From Thysanoteuthis rhombus (taxonomy: Eukaryota > Mollusca > Cephalopoda > Oegopsida > Thysanoteuthidae), in NCBI GenBank assembly GCA_963457665.1, contig OY735212.1:60943323-61007322 (forward strand): 64,000 nt of DNA. Direction: 5' to 3'. Below, one piece after another: positions 33,225 to 44,179 of the stretch (its first letter is position 1; the number at the start of each line of letters is the position of its first letter). The notes beneath the pieces are model-generated. The model searched no databases. It had not been told where the DNA came from and worked only from the letters and a program-made list of their open reading frames with translations. Both the position numbers and the translations under genes were made by a program.

Positions 33225-33555
33225 ACAACTGTAGTGTCTATTTATTTAAATTCCATCAAAGAATAAATTTTATTTATGATATCACTGGTGTTTTCTACTG
33301 GAAAAGATCTGAAATGGATTCAGAAACTTCTAGATTCTGGTGAATCTCTGTTATTAATAAACCTGTCAGAATAAGGTTGAAAGAAGAATTTTTTCCTTAA
33401 ATCAAAAAAAACATTTTTAGAAGGGGTCTGATACCAATTTTCAAGTCTGAACAAAACAGTATGGCCAGGAATGCTGAAACACACAAACACACACACTTAG
33501 CAAAAAGGATAAAACCTTTCACCATCTTTGATGGTTATGGTTGTTCAATATACTT
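33225..33555 (-). repeat. dispersed repeat family C, copy 1
   Basis: Minus-strand landmarks are AACAACCATAACCATCAAAG, GTGTGTGTGTTTGTGTGTTT, TTCCTGGCCATACTG, TGAAAATTGGTATCAG, AATCTAGAAGTTTCTGAATC, TCTTTTCCAGTAGAAAACAC and AGTGATATCATAAATA. They match copies at 39078, 40170 and 61185. Confidence 0.75.
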
Positions 33556-34145
33556 GTGTCCTTGAAATCAACCTATACTTCTATATTCATAGTATTATAC
33601 TATATCTATATATACTCTAACAGAGGGTTTGACTATGGTGATGGCGAACATTTATGTGGAATATTTCTAAGAAACAGCCTTTAGGATGATTAGATGTAAT
33701 GTTTTTACAGAATCACTGGTTCTGGGACTGTAGGCACAGCTTGAGAATACAGGAGAAAAAAAACGAAAGGAAAAGAGATGATAAGCGAAATGTGAAGAAA
33801 CAGAAATATGAACACTGCACACCTGTTGGTGAAATGGACATCTGTTAAACCAATATTGTGATACCCACTATGTAGCCTGATTGGACCTGTTACATTCTGC
33901 TGTGATCAATGCCGTGGTTCTCTCTGCATCTGCATCTCAATGAAGTTTCCTGTGTGCTACGATAAAGGGCGGGGTGCATGCCATCCTAATTACCCATTAT
34001 TGGATACACAACAGAGACCCTTGTGTAGGAAAATGTCTTTAGATTTGTTCTCTTCACTTAGACTTTTCATGCAGTTCACGAGAATTCATGACATCTTTGT
34101 TATTCATACATAACATGGGTTCAAATCATGCGTACTCTGTAAACT
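33556..34145. other. non-coding DNA
   Basis: A good acceptor-like ATGTTTTTACAG (about 33706) precedes sequence with no supported open frame. Confidence 0.35.
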
Positions 34146-34608
34146 AGTGGTCACCAATCTAGATTATGCCGCCTACTAGTAGGTGATTTAAGCTGTTAAG
34201 TGGATGTTAGCTTGCAACCCAGTAATGGGTCTACGTCTCTATTCATCACAATAAAGTATTTGGGATGCATTATTCTTGTTTTTGTCATGGCTAACAGTGT
34301 GTTATTACAAAGATTACCTACTAAAACAGTGGTTTTCATTTTTATTGTCTCAATATATTGTATAGTATATTTACTTATTGGTGCCTTTGTATGAGTTTTT
34401 TGAGTGTATGCACTTGTCCAGTTTCCTGTAAATTATACCAAAGCAATTTTATCCATTTTTGATAAATCCGGCAATTTTTAAACCATTCAAAATGTCTGTT
34501 AAGTGGCTAACTGGATTTGAAATATTAGTGGATGATACGGGAATTTTACCCTCTTAGAAGTCTCAAAAGTGGACGTTGGGCATAAAAAGGCTGGAGACTA
34601 TTGCTGTA
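34146..34608 (+). mobile_element. hAT-like non-autonomous element, family G copy 1
   Basis: The left end is AGTGGTCACCAATCTAGATT then ATGCCGCCTACTAGTAGG. The right end reads on the opposite strand AATAGTCTCCAGCCTTTTTA then TGCCC. The two are imperfect inverted repeats of the CAGTGGTCGCCAACCT type seen in many hAT elements. The right terminus (TAAGTGGCTAACTGGATT through GGGCATAAAAAGGCTGGAG) is shared with 51058-51192, and the left with 38567-38640. The 64-codon frame inside is hydrophobic noise, and there is no transposase. No clear 8-bp target duplication was found. Confidence 0.6.
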
Positions 34609-35792
34609 TACCATCACCTGTATATTACAGAGAAAGGGATCTTTAGATATCTAAAATGCCATGCAAAACTTGGAACTTGTGACCTCAGAATAGTTATTCA
34701 TTCTCTTCAAGAAAACTCTACCAGTTGAAGAACGGACTTGGAAAACATTGAGAAACAAAGTTGAAATCCAGTTATTTGTAAATACCCTTCTCTTAGATGC
34801 CTAATTGCACCCCCTACCTGTTTATTGATTTAGGACCTCCGTTAATTAATTTTTGAGCATCCATCTCCACTCTCTTCATCCAAATAGTTGGGAGCAGGGG
34901 AGCAACTACAGATCTATCAAAATTTTCCTATTAAAAAATAACTATTTAACAATGCAAGGAGAATTTGGTTAACCAAGTTGAATTTAGTCCTCTAATTTCA
35001 GTAATTTAAAATTTTGTATCACTTTAAGATTTTCAGGTTAATTTTTTCTTTGAAAATTTGAAAATTTTATTGTTCCTGCCGATACTGTATGTTTCTACTT
35101 ATCCTTACTATAAATCTTTTTCAAACAAGTTTTTTTTTTCGTTCCGCTCATACTAAGCTCCTCCCCCCTTATTAAATTGTGACAGCTTTTCAAGCCCCCT
35201 GCTTATCCTCCCCTATGGGGCAATCATGCACCTAAGAGTACTGTATATCAGAAGTGAAGCAGAAAAAATGTATAAAAGCTGTTAGCTATGCTGTATCAAA
35301 ACAGTCTTCAGAAACTTTACCAATCTACGCTGTCGTCTAATAATAATTAGGCTTCCATCTGGAAAAAAAAGAGTGAACAAAATTTGTGAATAATAGTAAA
35401 AGTACAACCCAGCATCTTGCAGACTGATCTGTCTGGAGGCAATTCTATTTAATTTACTCATTAACTGTGGCAGGTGGGAAAGAGTAATGGTTATTCATTG
35501 CAAGATAAATCACCTTAGTCATTAGAAGATATTCTATCTCCAGTTATCCATTGCAAGATAAAAGTCCTGACTCAGATAGAATGGAGTTGCCATCAATCAC
35601 AATAAGATGGAAATTTTATTGAGATAGCCATAGAACTGCAATGCCTGAAAATTCTGTCATCTACAGCTAATATTAATGTAAGATAACCTCCTTTCCTACT
35701 TCCACTGAGACTTTCTTAAAGAAGATTTTTGCAAAGACTATATTCTTGAGGAAGTATTTTGTTGTTAACATGAGAATGAGTTCAAATGATTG
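34609..35792. other. non-coding DNA
   Basis: A C- and T-rich stretch (35136-35215) stands out in composition only. No exon or repeat family is supported. Confidence 0.4.
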
Positions 35793-36172
35793 ATCACTGC
35801 TACCCACTAAAGTCCGGTTTAATCACTGTTGCTGGTTTTATTCTTCTGTTCTGACATTTATATGTATATATTTATATACCTATCTATCTGTTCCTAGTAG
35901 AGACTTGAAATATTGCACACACTCCTCTTAGTGAGTAGGGAAAAATTTTGAAAATTCTCCTTCATAATAGGTTTTTAGTTGGGAGGGGGGTTCTATATAC
36001 AATATCAGTTTGATAAATTGGTCACTAATTTGTGCCTCCTTTTTTTTTTTTTTTTCTTACAATTCAGACTCTTCTAGTGATCGCAGTCTAACAAAAAGTG
36101 AATGCAGTTACCTATTCATTGATCATCCCCTTTTTCCAACTTTTTAATTGATTACCCCCAACACAGCATATA
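35793..36172 (+). repeat. family A, copy 8 (alternative 5' end)
   Basis: The 3' half is standard family A. The 5' half instead begins ATCACTGCTACCCACTAAAG, with TTTAATCACTGTTGCTGG and GAAATATTGCACACACTCCT. The same alternative 5' half occurs at 51668. Family A therefore has at least two subfamilies with different left modules. Confidence 0.75.
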
Positions 36173-36368
36173 TGGGTGGTAGTGATTCATAATTTCCTTT
36201 GGAATGTCAGTCAGATCTTCTTTTTGAAAGGAAAAAAACCCAATGTTAACAGAAGAATGATTTATTGTACACGGTATATTTTATACAATTCCTCATATTT
36301 GTAGTTTGTTTCTTGGAGACACTTAATTTACTTATGAGATATTCTAGGTTCTTGTTGGAACATCCACC

Positions 36369-36741
36369 AAAACTGTCAGCATGGGTTTTGTCAGTTTTCA
36401 AGTCGGTCTGGCTATTTATACATCATGTGTAAAAGGCTGCACAAATGGTGCTAGAAGATTCTTATTATGTCAACAATTTTCTTTACCATACCCCCCACTA
36501 CTGTTGGGTTCAATTTACAAAGTGTTTATACTAAATTGATCACCATTTCATGCCTGCCAGTTTTTTTTTTTTCAATTCAGATTTTTTAGTGTCTACTGCT
36601 CAAACAAAAGATGAGAAAAGTAACTTATTCATTGATCACCCCTTTTTTCAATATTTCCAATTGATTATATGCCCATCACAGTATGCTGCTCAAAAGTGTT
36701 GGTCACATGATAGTTTCTATTGAGTGACTAACCAGACCTGT
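36369..36741 (+). repeat. dispersed repeat family A, copy 9
   Basis: Full-length: AAAACTGTCAGCATGGG through TTCAAGTCGGTCTGGC, ATTCATTGATCACCCC and GGTCACATGATAGTTTC to GAGTGACTAACCAGACCTG. It follows copy 8 by about 200 bp in the same orientation. Confidence 0.85.
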
Positions 36742-37600
36742 ATAAGTGTATATTGGTTGTGTTAATATAAATGTTTCATCATTTCTGGTCACTTGAGAAA
36801 ATTGTTTTGTCCACTCTCAGAATGTCTAATAAACTGAATGAGTATCTTGTCTGAAATTTTTGTTAGATGGGTTGTATTAATCATTATGCATGATCTATGT
36901 GTTTATTTTTTCACAACATTTCAGCCATGGGGTGTTATTGATTCTAGAATGGGGAATCACTACATAAAACATATGCTCGGTTGGACCGGACATGTCATGC
37001 CTGTTTTTTGTATATCTGCATGTATATATTTTATCATATTATATCCGCGTATATCATATTATAAGATATATAATATGCATATATTATATTATATTACATT
37101 ACATTATATTATAATATAATCACATCGGCATGTATATATTTTGTGTATTCAGGTGAACAAATTAATCAACCAAGCATTGATATCAGTAGTATCTGGGAGC
37201 CTCTCATCATAAGAGACTTCTAAAAAAAATAAGTGAAACATGACTCCATGCAAGGGAGGAAACCTGGAAATACCCTGATAACACAACCCAGATATTAAAA
37301 AAAAAATGGATGTGAGATGTCCAGTCTAATTGAGCCTGCACTCTAAGGAATGATTCCACATTCTAGAAGCAATAATACTCGATGAAAGCAGGAGAGTACA
37401 CGGCTGGAATGTTCAGAGAAAATGAATACGTAGAACGAGGGAAATAGTTTGACCATATCATATATAAAGATGAATGATTATCTATAATTCATTCACTTAT
37501 CTCATTATTGTGATCTTCATGACATTAGCTGAATACTTACTGCCATCTGTTGTTTTATCTGCATTCTTTTTACTAATATCTGTTTTGTTTGTACTTGCAG
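36742..37600. other. non-coding DNA with a TATATTATA-rich tract
   Basis: 37020-37125 is almost pure A/T with repeated ATATTATATT and ATTACATTA units. The rest is unassigned and ends in a very strong 3' splice site. Confidence 0.45.
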
Positions 37601-37818
37601 GAATCCACCTGAGCCCATCCCCGTGGACGTCTTTACCATTTTCTGCTCAATATGAATTGGATATGTACTGTCAACAAGATCTAGGTCACCTTGGCCTACA
37701 TAAGGATACCTTCTGCTGCTGTTGTCACTGCTGTTTCTACTCTTCATCCTCCTGATCTGTGACTTTATACCTTTAGCTGTGAAGCAATGCGATTTTGGCT
37801 GCTCTGACTTAACCCTTA
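37601..37818 (+). other. candidate exon of uncertain strand
   Basis: On the plus strand TTTTTACTAATATCTG then TTTTGTTTGTACTTGCAG is an excellent branch site (TACTAAT), pyrimidine tract and acceptor. A donor-like CTTAGGTAGGT follows near 37818, but each plus frame hits a stop (one after NPPEPIPVDVFTIFCSI, another after a Cys/Ser-rich run). On the minus strand the same DNA lies in a 131-codon open frame (37911 down to 37517) that includes RRYPYVGQGDLDLVDSTYPI and HIEQKMVKTSTGMGSGGFLQ. The minus frame reads more like protein; the plus strand has the better splice signal. A non-coding exon is also possible. Confidence 0.3.
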
Positions 37819-38566
37819 GGTAGGTGATTCTCCAATAAACCCATTTCGAAATTGGATTCCACAGTTTGTGATTTAGATAAATAGCGTTACACTGATATAG
37901 ATTTTTGGTCTCTTACCTGGACCTGGCTATGATACCTTATAATAATTTTTCTTCTATGAGAAATATTTTGCTTTTTTTTTTGTTTGTTTTTTGTTTTTGT
38001 TTGTTTTTATTCAAACATTCTGGTTAACTGGCTTCTATGAACTAACTTCTGAAATGGCTGATGTTAAGATGAATATATAAATAATAACATGCTGCACCAA
38101 CCATCAAATCAATCATTGTAGTATGTCCGGTATCGCTGACACAATTATTCAAGAATCCCAAAAGATTCATTTAACTTTCCTTGTTTTTATTTGTTTTTTA
38201 TTATCTAAAAAAAAAAAATTTTTTTCCAAAAAAACAAAACCATTGTTTTTTTGGAAAGATTTGAAAATCATATTGCAACCCCTAACAATGGCCTTTTTAA
38301 ATGGCTAAAAGTGGCTGGATTTGCTAATAATCGCTAAAAATGTGCAGATCTAATTTCCAGGTAACTGGGCGACTGTATACGCTCACACAAAGGTTGCAAA
38401 AAGTAAATATAAGACATTTATCATAAATTAAGATAAATAATGAAAAAAAAAAGCCACTGTAATGGTTGTAAAACTCAGTAATATTGCACTGTTAGTCATA
38501 ACAGGAAAAAGGTAGCGCATTCCAAGTTTAAAATACTTCATTTTGACAAATATAGATATACATTGT
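37819..38566. other. non-coding DNA
   Basis: Holds T- and A-rich homopolymers (37973-38008, 38208-38240) and a motif related to family D (AATGGCTAAAAGTGGCTGG at about 38300). Confidence 0.4.
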
Positions 38567-38640
38567 AACCCAGTTATGGATCAATCGCCCACTAGAGGGC
38601 GGTATTGCCCAGGTTGGCAACCACTCCTCTATCTGGATTG
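38567..38640 (-). repeat. family G terminus, copy 2
   Basis: On the minus strand GAGTGGTTGCCAACCTGGGC, then AATACCGCCCTCTAGTGGGC and a CCATAACTGGGTT block, match the left end of the element at 34146. The rest is missing. Confidence 0.6.
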
Positions 38641-39077
38641 TACAAGATATATCAGCTACCTTTCCTGATCAACAAACCTATTTGCATACATACAAGCCTT
38701 ATCCTCAAACTTGATGTCTAATAATTTATGGGTGTGTAAAATGTTTGCCTTTCAAGATATAAAAATATTGAAATAACATAAGTAAAGAACTATAGATTTA
38801 CATGTTGTCTTCCCTTAGAATGTAGGAAAAAGTTTATACATTACTGATTTATAATAGTGAAAGATTTCATTATATAAAGAGATTTTAGTTTACTTCAAGT
38901 ATATTGGAAAAGTTATTCAACAATGTCACTTATTATTTGTAACACCCTACACCAAGTTAGCTGCTACTGCTGCGACCGCTTATGAGTCTTTACAACTCTT
39001 AACACGGTTATCTTAAAAATGCAGATAGTCAGATTCAAGCTTTTAAAGTAAGGACTGAATTGTTTTACCTACATTAT

Positions 39078-39480
39078 CGAACAACCATAGCTATCAAAGA
39101 TAGTGTTTTGGTTTTATCCTTTTACCTATGTGTGTGTTGGTGTGTTCTAGCACTCTTGGCCATATTATTTTGTCTGCTAGACCTCCTCTGATTTTTTAAA
39201 AATTTTTTGGAAAAAAAACTTACTGACCTTTTTGGGGGACCTTATTCTAATGGGTTTATTAATAACGTATGGATTCTCCAGAATCTAGATATTTCTGGAT
39301 GTTTCTTAATTTATTTATGTTTTCCAGTGGAAAACACCAATGATGTCTTTAATAGAATTTATTCTGACCATATTTATACTTTGATGGAATTTTTTTACAT
39401 GACTTCAAATTTTGATGCTGATGTTCCTCAATTATTGACTGTGATGGCAAGTCTTTTAAAATTTCCATTGAAGACCAATT
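39078..39480 (+). repeat. dispersed repeat family C, copy 2
   Basis: GAACAACCATAGCTATCAAA, ATCCTTTTACCTATGTGTG, ACTCTTGGCCATATTATTTT, CTCCAGAATCTAGATATTTC, TTTCCAGTGGAAAACACC and AATGATGTCTTTAATAGA follow the family order. The 131-codon open frame that begins inside it looks like repeat DNA that happens to be open. Confidence 0.7.
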
Positions 39481-39554
39481 TGGTACTTTTCACACAAAAT
39501 TTAACATGTTTCTTGTTTTGGTACTATGAAAATTCAATATTTAGCACTATTCTC

Positions 39555-39705
39555 AATGTTAGCCATTTTTTAGCCATCTTAGAGCAATCTAGCTTCTCCT
39601 AGCTATTAAAATGGCTAAAAAAAAGCTAACGGTGTTTTTCCCTGTGTTTGGTGTTTTCTGACGCTTTTTTGAGGTTGATTTTGTGTGATAATCTTTTGGC
39701 AACAC
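39555..39705 (+). repeat. family D-like fragment
   Basis: AGCCATTTTTTAGCCATCTT then GACGCTTTTTTGAGGTTGAT and TTTTGGCAACACTG resemble parts of copy 2 of family D, but diverged. Confidence 0.35.
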
Positions 39706-40169
39706 TGCATATCCATTTAATATTTCCTTTTCCACCATATAATTGCTCTCCTTGAGGTGTAAAGAGAAAAAAAAAATGGAAAGGAAAGCGTGTTGGTAGT
39801 TATTCGAATTGTAAAGATATATCACTAAAACATGCTTTTAAAATATACTTGGTGTTGAAGTAGCTATTAGTGAAAGTATTGATTAAACTTGCTTGCTGTA
39901 GAACATTAAAGGTTTCAAAATTTTTGAAATATTCCAACAGTGCATCTCTTCTGCCAAATCTCCACACACACATATATACAAGTGTACGTGAAACTGAATA
40001 AAAAGGATTTGTATAAATCCTTTTTAGTTATCTAATTCAAGCACTAGAATGTATTACTATAATAGCATACTGTATACTCTGTAAGGTCGTTCTTAATGTT
40101 TTGAATAGTAAAAACACACCAGCAGAGCACCTATTCTGTTAAATTACTACCAAGTATTTGAGTAATAGA

Positions 40170-40500
40170 TTCGGAACAACATTAGCCATCAAAGATGGCC
40201 CTGGGTTCTATCCTTTTATGTATTTTATATGTGTTACAGTGCTCCTGGCCATACCATTTTGTCTGCAAAACTTGAAAATTTGCATCAGTACTCTTCTTTG
40301 ACCTTTTTTAGGCTTTATTCTAACTGGTTTATCAATAACATCTATATTCTCCAGAATCTAGATATTTCTAGGTTCTACAAGAAAAATTCTGTTTTAAGAT
40401 GTTTTTTAGTGGAAAATGCCAGTGATGTCATAAATAGAATTTATGCAGACCATATTCATACTTCAATGGATTTTTTTTTACATGACTTTAAATTTTGACG
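40170..40500 (+). repeat. dispersed repeat family C, copy 3
   Basis: Same order as copy 2, 1.1 kb away and in the same orientation: GAACAACATTAGCCATCAAA, GTGCTCCTGGCCATACCATT, CTTGAAAATTTGCATCAGTA, CTCCAGAATCTAGATATTTC, GTGGAAAATGCCAGTGATG. Confidence 0.75.
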
Positions 40501-40819
40501 TTGCTCAATTGACAATTGCAATAGTGAGTAAATATTATATTCAAAGTCTATATACATGAATGGGTAAAAATTTATAAAAATGTTCAGTCAGTTTGATACT
40601 ATGCCTCGTTATAAATAATGATCGTTTATGCTGAAAGGTTAATATTATGTCGTAGAGATAATGTTTGCACGTGTTTTTTTTATCTTCAAAATTGCTATTG
40701 TATATGACTGGTGAAAATGGCACACTTTTAAGTCTTCAGAAGATTTCTCGAATTCTCTTATCTTCTTTCCTCCATTTAAAAGAAGAAAAAAATTGAATTA
40801 GCCTATTCTTCTATCATCA

Positions 40820-41200
40820 AGTGATATATATACATATGTATAGAGTGAGAGTCCAGAATGTTTTACAGCTTTAAACATTGAACATTATCATACTTTTTCA
40901 AAAATCTTAGTGTCACTCCAGTCAATGCAATGTATGTAATTTTCTTCAGTGTTTTTTTTCCCTGTTTTACATATACTCTATTATTATGGAACTATTTGTA
41001 AATTTTCTCGTTTTGATCGTCAGTTGTTTACCATGTAACTGATTCGGGGATTTAAAAAACAAAACAGTTATATCAACATGGTACTCCAGCAATATTGATC
41101 TAACACCTCCTCCCTTTTTAGCTAGGTTTTACTGTATAGCTTATGTCATACATGTAGTTTGTTTTTTTGCATATGGTATTATGTGTATTTTACACAGATA
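40820..41200 (+). repeat. dispersed repeat family J, copy 1
   Basis: Matches 41620-41965: GTAATTTTCTTCAGTGTTT, TATTATGGAACT, CAGTTGTTTACCATGTAACT, AAAACAGTTATATCAACATG, ATTGATCTAACACCTCC, GCTAGGTTTTACTGTATAGC and TTATGTCATACATGTAG. A third copy lies inverted at 44180-44455. Confidence 0.75.
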
Positions 41201-41619
41201 TTATTTCATACAACACATCACTTAATTTTTTGAGACTGAGCTTACTTGTGTAGGTTACCCAAAGAACATATTTAACGATGAGGGATCAGTACGTATAACA
41301 ACAGACAGGACTCGCTGTTCATGTCATTCCTATTGAGTGTTCACCCATGTGAATATCAAATCTGTTTTGTCGGTTTCAATCTCAGACTGCATGCAAACCA
41401 ACTTATAATATCATCTTTAAGATGACTAATCATATAGGAAAACTTTTTTGGAGTTGATTCTCTACCAACATATTCAACTGAAGAATTTGACAATTTTTTC
41501 TACTAACCTTGAAGTTTTTCCATGTCATATACCATCAAGCTTCCATCAGTTTTGTTTTTCTTTACTTTTAATTATCAAATAAAATATACTGACATACATG
41601 GTTGAAATGAAACCAAACA
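41201..41619. other. non-coding DNA
   Basis: Spacer between the two family J copies. Nothing identified. Confidence 0.4.
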
Positions 41620-41965
41620 ATATATATATAATACATATAGTCTAGAAAGCTTTATAGCTTTAAGCACTAAGTGTACAAAAACTGTTCATTTCAGTCACTT
41701 ATTTCTCAATATCTGTTAATGTAATTTTCTCTTGTGTTTCTTTGTTTTACACACTTTGACATTATGGTACTTTGTGGCAAATCTTCTTGTTGACATTATC
41801 AGTTGTTCACCATGTAACTTTCCAAGATTTAAAATCAAAACAGACGTGTTAACATGGCTCCCCAGTAGTGTTGATGGAACATCACTTCCCCTTCAGCTGT
41901 GGTTTTAATATATAGCTTATATCATATTACATGTAGTTTATTATTTTACTTAAGGTATTATCGTA
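41620..41965 (+). repeat. dispersed repeat family J, copy 2
   Basis: GTAATTTTCTCTTGTGTTTC, CATTATGGTACTTTG, CAGTTGTTCACCATGTAACT, AAAACAGACGTGTTAACATG, GTTGATGGAACATCACTTCC and CAGCTGTGGTTTTAATATAT parallel copy 1. A CA/TA microsatellite sits at its 3' end. Confidence 0.75.
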
Positions 41966-41969
41966 ATGC

Positions 41970-41971
41970 CT

Positions 41972-42020
<49 letters not shown>
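41970..42020. repeat. (GT)n(AT)n microsatellite
   Basis: About 15 GT units followed by about 10 AT units at the edge of family J copy 2. Confidence 0.95.
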
Positions 42021-42021
<1 letters not shown>

Positions 42022-42110
42022 ATGTCTCAATCATTATTACCCAAAGGTTTATTACTGGATGACTATTTGGTAACATATTGAAATGTTGATAGAATCAAAG
42101 ATAGGATATT

Positions 42111-42429
42111 CATCATCATCATCATCATCAGTCTTTTAACGTCCGTCATTGGACATAGACCTTCCCCAGGATTTGCCACACTTCTCTATCATGGGCGTCG
42201 CGGAGCCAGTACTTCCTGAACTTGTCTAGCTCATCTCTCCATCTAATATTCTGCTGGCCTCGGTTGCGCATGTGATCTCGGGGGATCCATGTCGTGAGTC
42301 GTGATGTCCATCGGTTGTCTGCCATTCTTGCAACATGGCCAGCCCACCGCCATTTGAGATTTTTAATGGATTCTATGATGTCCCTGACTCTTGTCTTTTC
42401 TCGGATGTACTGTGCTTTCTTGTGGTATC
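42111..42429 (-). mobile_element. RTE-type LINE, youngest 3' fragment
   Basis: This is the best-preserved RTE copy. The minus strand is open without a break from 42429 to a TGA at 42146-42148 (about 94 codons): YHKKAQYIREKTRVRDIIES, WRWAGHVARMADNRWTS, TTWIPRDHMRNRGQQNIRW, RDELDKFRKYWLRDAHDRE and VWQILGKVYVQ. These are the C-terminal WAGHVAR and WRDxL motifs of RTE-clade ORF2. The 3' untranslated part is only about 15 bases and ends in (TGA)n at 42111-42130. It is truncated 5' at a stop/junction near 42430. Its CpG and GC content stand out against the AT-rich background, as expected of a recent insertion. Confidence 0.9.
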
Positions 42430-42430
42430 A

Positions 42431-43320
42431 CCATGTGAAATATATTTCACTGAAATGTTACATAAAATTGTAGGAAAGTATTGTCAATGCCTCTAAGTAT
42501 GGATATAGGATGGTTTTTGGCAGGTTTTAGTCACTTGAAATGTGCACGGAAAGAAGCTATTGTAGACTTCAGAAATAATGGAATTTGAAAAAATCATGAA
42601 AAATTTGGCACTGAGGAAGATGTTGTGGAATATGTAAATAAATAATTATATATAAAAAAAAAAAAAAACCTGCTTTTCAACCACTTGATCTACTTATATC
42701 AAGTACTATGCCCACCATTTTATGATGTTCTTCAGAAATTTCATTGCAACTTAAGGAGGTATATTTCAGAAAAAAATTCCACATGGACCCCTTACTTTGG
42801 GCTCAAATCTTTACTTCATCCCATGATGTCAATATTGGACAAGCACACATGGTAATCCCAAGTACAAGACTAATATGTTATTATAAACCAGGTTAAATGG
42901 GTACCCTGTAGGGAAAAAGAAGTCTTAGAAGGGCATGATAGTTCATTTGAGATCAGCAGTCATCTAGTGGTAAGATGAGGTCAAGTTTGCTTGAGGTCAA
43001 CTTGAGGTCTCATGAGGTCAACAATGGTTATATTCTCCTTGAACAGAATACTAGAATGACTGCAGGAACATAAGGACAGGTATTATTGTTTATATCTTTG
43101 TTATTTGAATAGTGTTTAAGAACGAAATGAGTCAATTTTGCTGAAAGTTCATGATAATTTTGACAATACTGTATGTGTATGCACTGATAATTGTGAGGTA
43201 TATATGTTTTTTTTTATACTCAATACTTTATTTCCATGTTTCTTTTCATTTTCACTAAAGAGTGTTTCTGGATGTTTGGAAGCCATACTAGCAGTGAAAT
43301 AGTGAATAAAACACAACAAA
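42431..43320. other. non-coding DNA
   Basis: Contains an A17 run (42656) and a GAGGTCAA-rich patch (42965-43025) that may mirror the TGACCT patch near 10.2 kb. Confidence 0.4.
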
Positions 43321-43475
43321 ACAGGTGCGGTTAGTCACTCAATAAAAACCGTCATCCAACCCATGTATTTTGGCAGCATGCCTTGTTGATCAATGAAAAA
43401 AATTGGAAAAAGGGGTGATCAATGAAAGTTACTTTTCTTGTCTCTTTTTGGCAGTGATTGCTAAAAAAAGTCCCT
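43321..43475 (-). repeat. family A, copy 10 (partial, fused to B)
   Basis: Runs from ACAGGTGCGGTTAGTCACTC to TTTTTGGCAGTGATTGC and the poly-A block, then switches without a spacer into family B at 43478. Confidence 0.75.
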
Positions 43476-43477
43476 AT

Positions 43478-43638
43478 TTAAAAAAAAAGTGTTCTAGATG
43501 GTGTATAGGGGTGTACACCTGCAAATTTCTGCGGTTGTAACCATAAGAATGCGACCCACCCACATTGACACAGACACTCAAAGAGAGAAGAATCTGTAGC
43601 CATTTGGTTGGTAGAGTCATTTGTGAGGCTACAGTGAT
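43478..43638 (-). repeat. dispersed repeat family B, copy 3
   Basis: On the minus strand: CACTGTAGCCTCACAAATGA, then GGCTACAGATTCTTCTCTC, GTCTGTGTCAATGTGGG, GGTTACAACCGCAG and GTACACCCCTATACACCATC. The T-rich centre coincides with that of the abutting family A copy. Confidence 0.7.
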
Positions 43639-44179
43639 TCGATTCATTATTATTGAAGGTTTTTGAGCCTTTGACTACAATGCTGTCCACCCAAGAAGTT
43701 AGATTACTTTTCTTGTACAAATTCAAATTAGGCTGTAATGCTGCTGAAGATGTTGATGATGTCATACTATCGCTGAAATGTCAGGCATATTTGTTGTATT
43801 ATCTGGCTGTGTAGGAAATTGAAGAATTTTATTGCTTTTCTATATGAATAAAAAATTTGTGTTTCAATATTTATGTGTACTAAAAAATTTTAGGCTCCTT
43901 AATAACATATGCCAGAAGCCCTATATTTACTAAATTTTGCTCTAGTGCCACCAAAACACAGTGACAAGTCTGTGAACTAGGCTAACACAAATTGGGAGTT
44001 CTGCCAAGTATCGAAAATCTCTGAATACTTGCTAACTTTTGGATTGCCAAGTTTGGGAAATTCAACTTATACCCTGCCCTCTAAAAAAGAATGTCATGTA
44101 TAAGATGGGTACAATTCCATATTTTTCATTTCTCTTAAGTTAGAAAGGGCTATAAGTATTTATTTGTCAGTCTCTATAT

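Noticed and set aside
37021-37130. Alternating TATATT/ATTATA tract as a possible origin or matrix attachment site
   Set aside because: Base composition alone; no supporting motif arrangement.
39207-40498. Parallel open frames in two family C copies (both with an INRIY-DHI-like block) suggesting a conserved protein
   Set aside because: The other C copies (33225 and 61185) have stops in the corresponding frame, and no family or start context supports translation.
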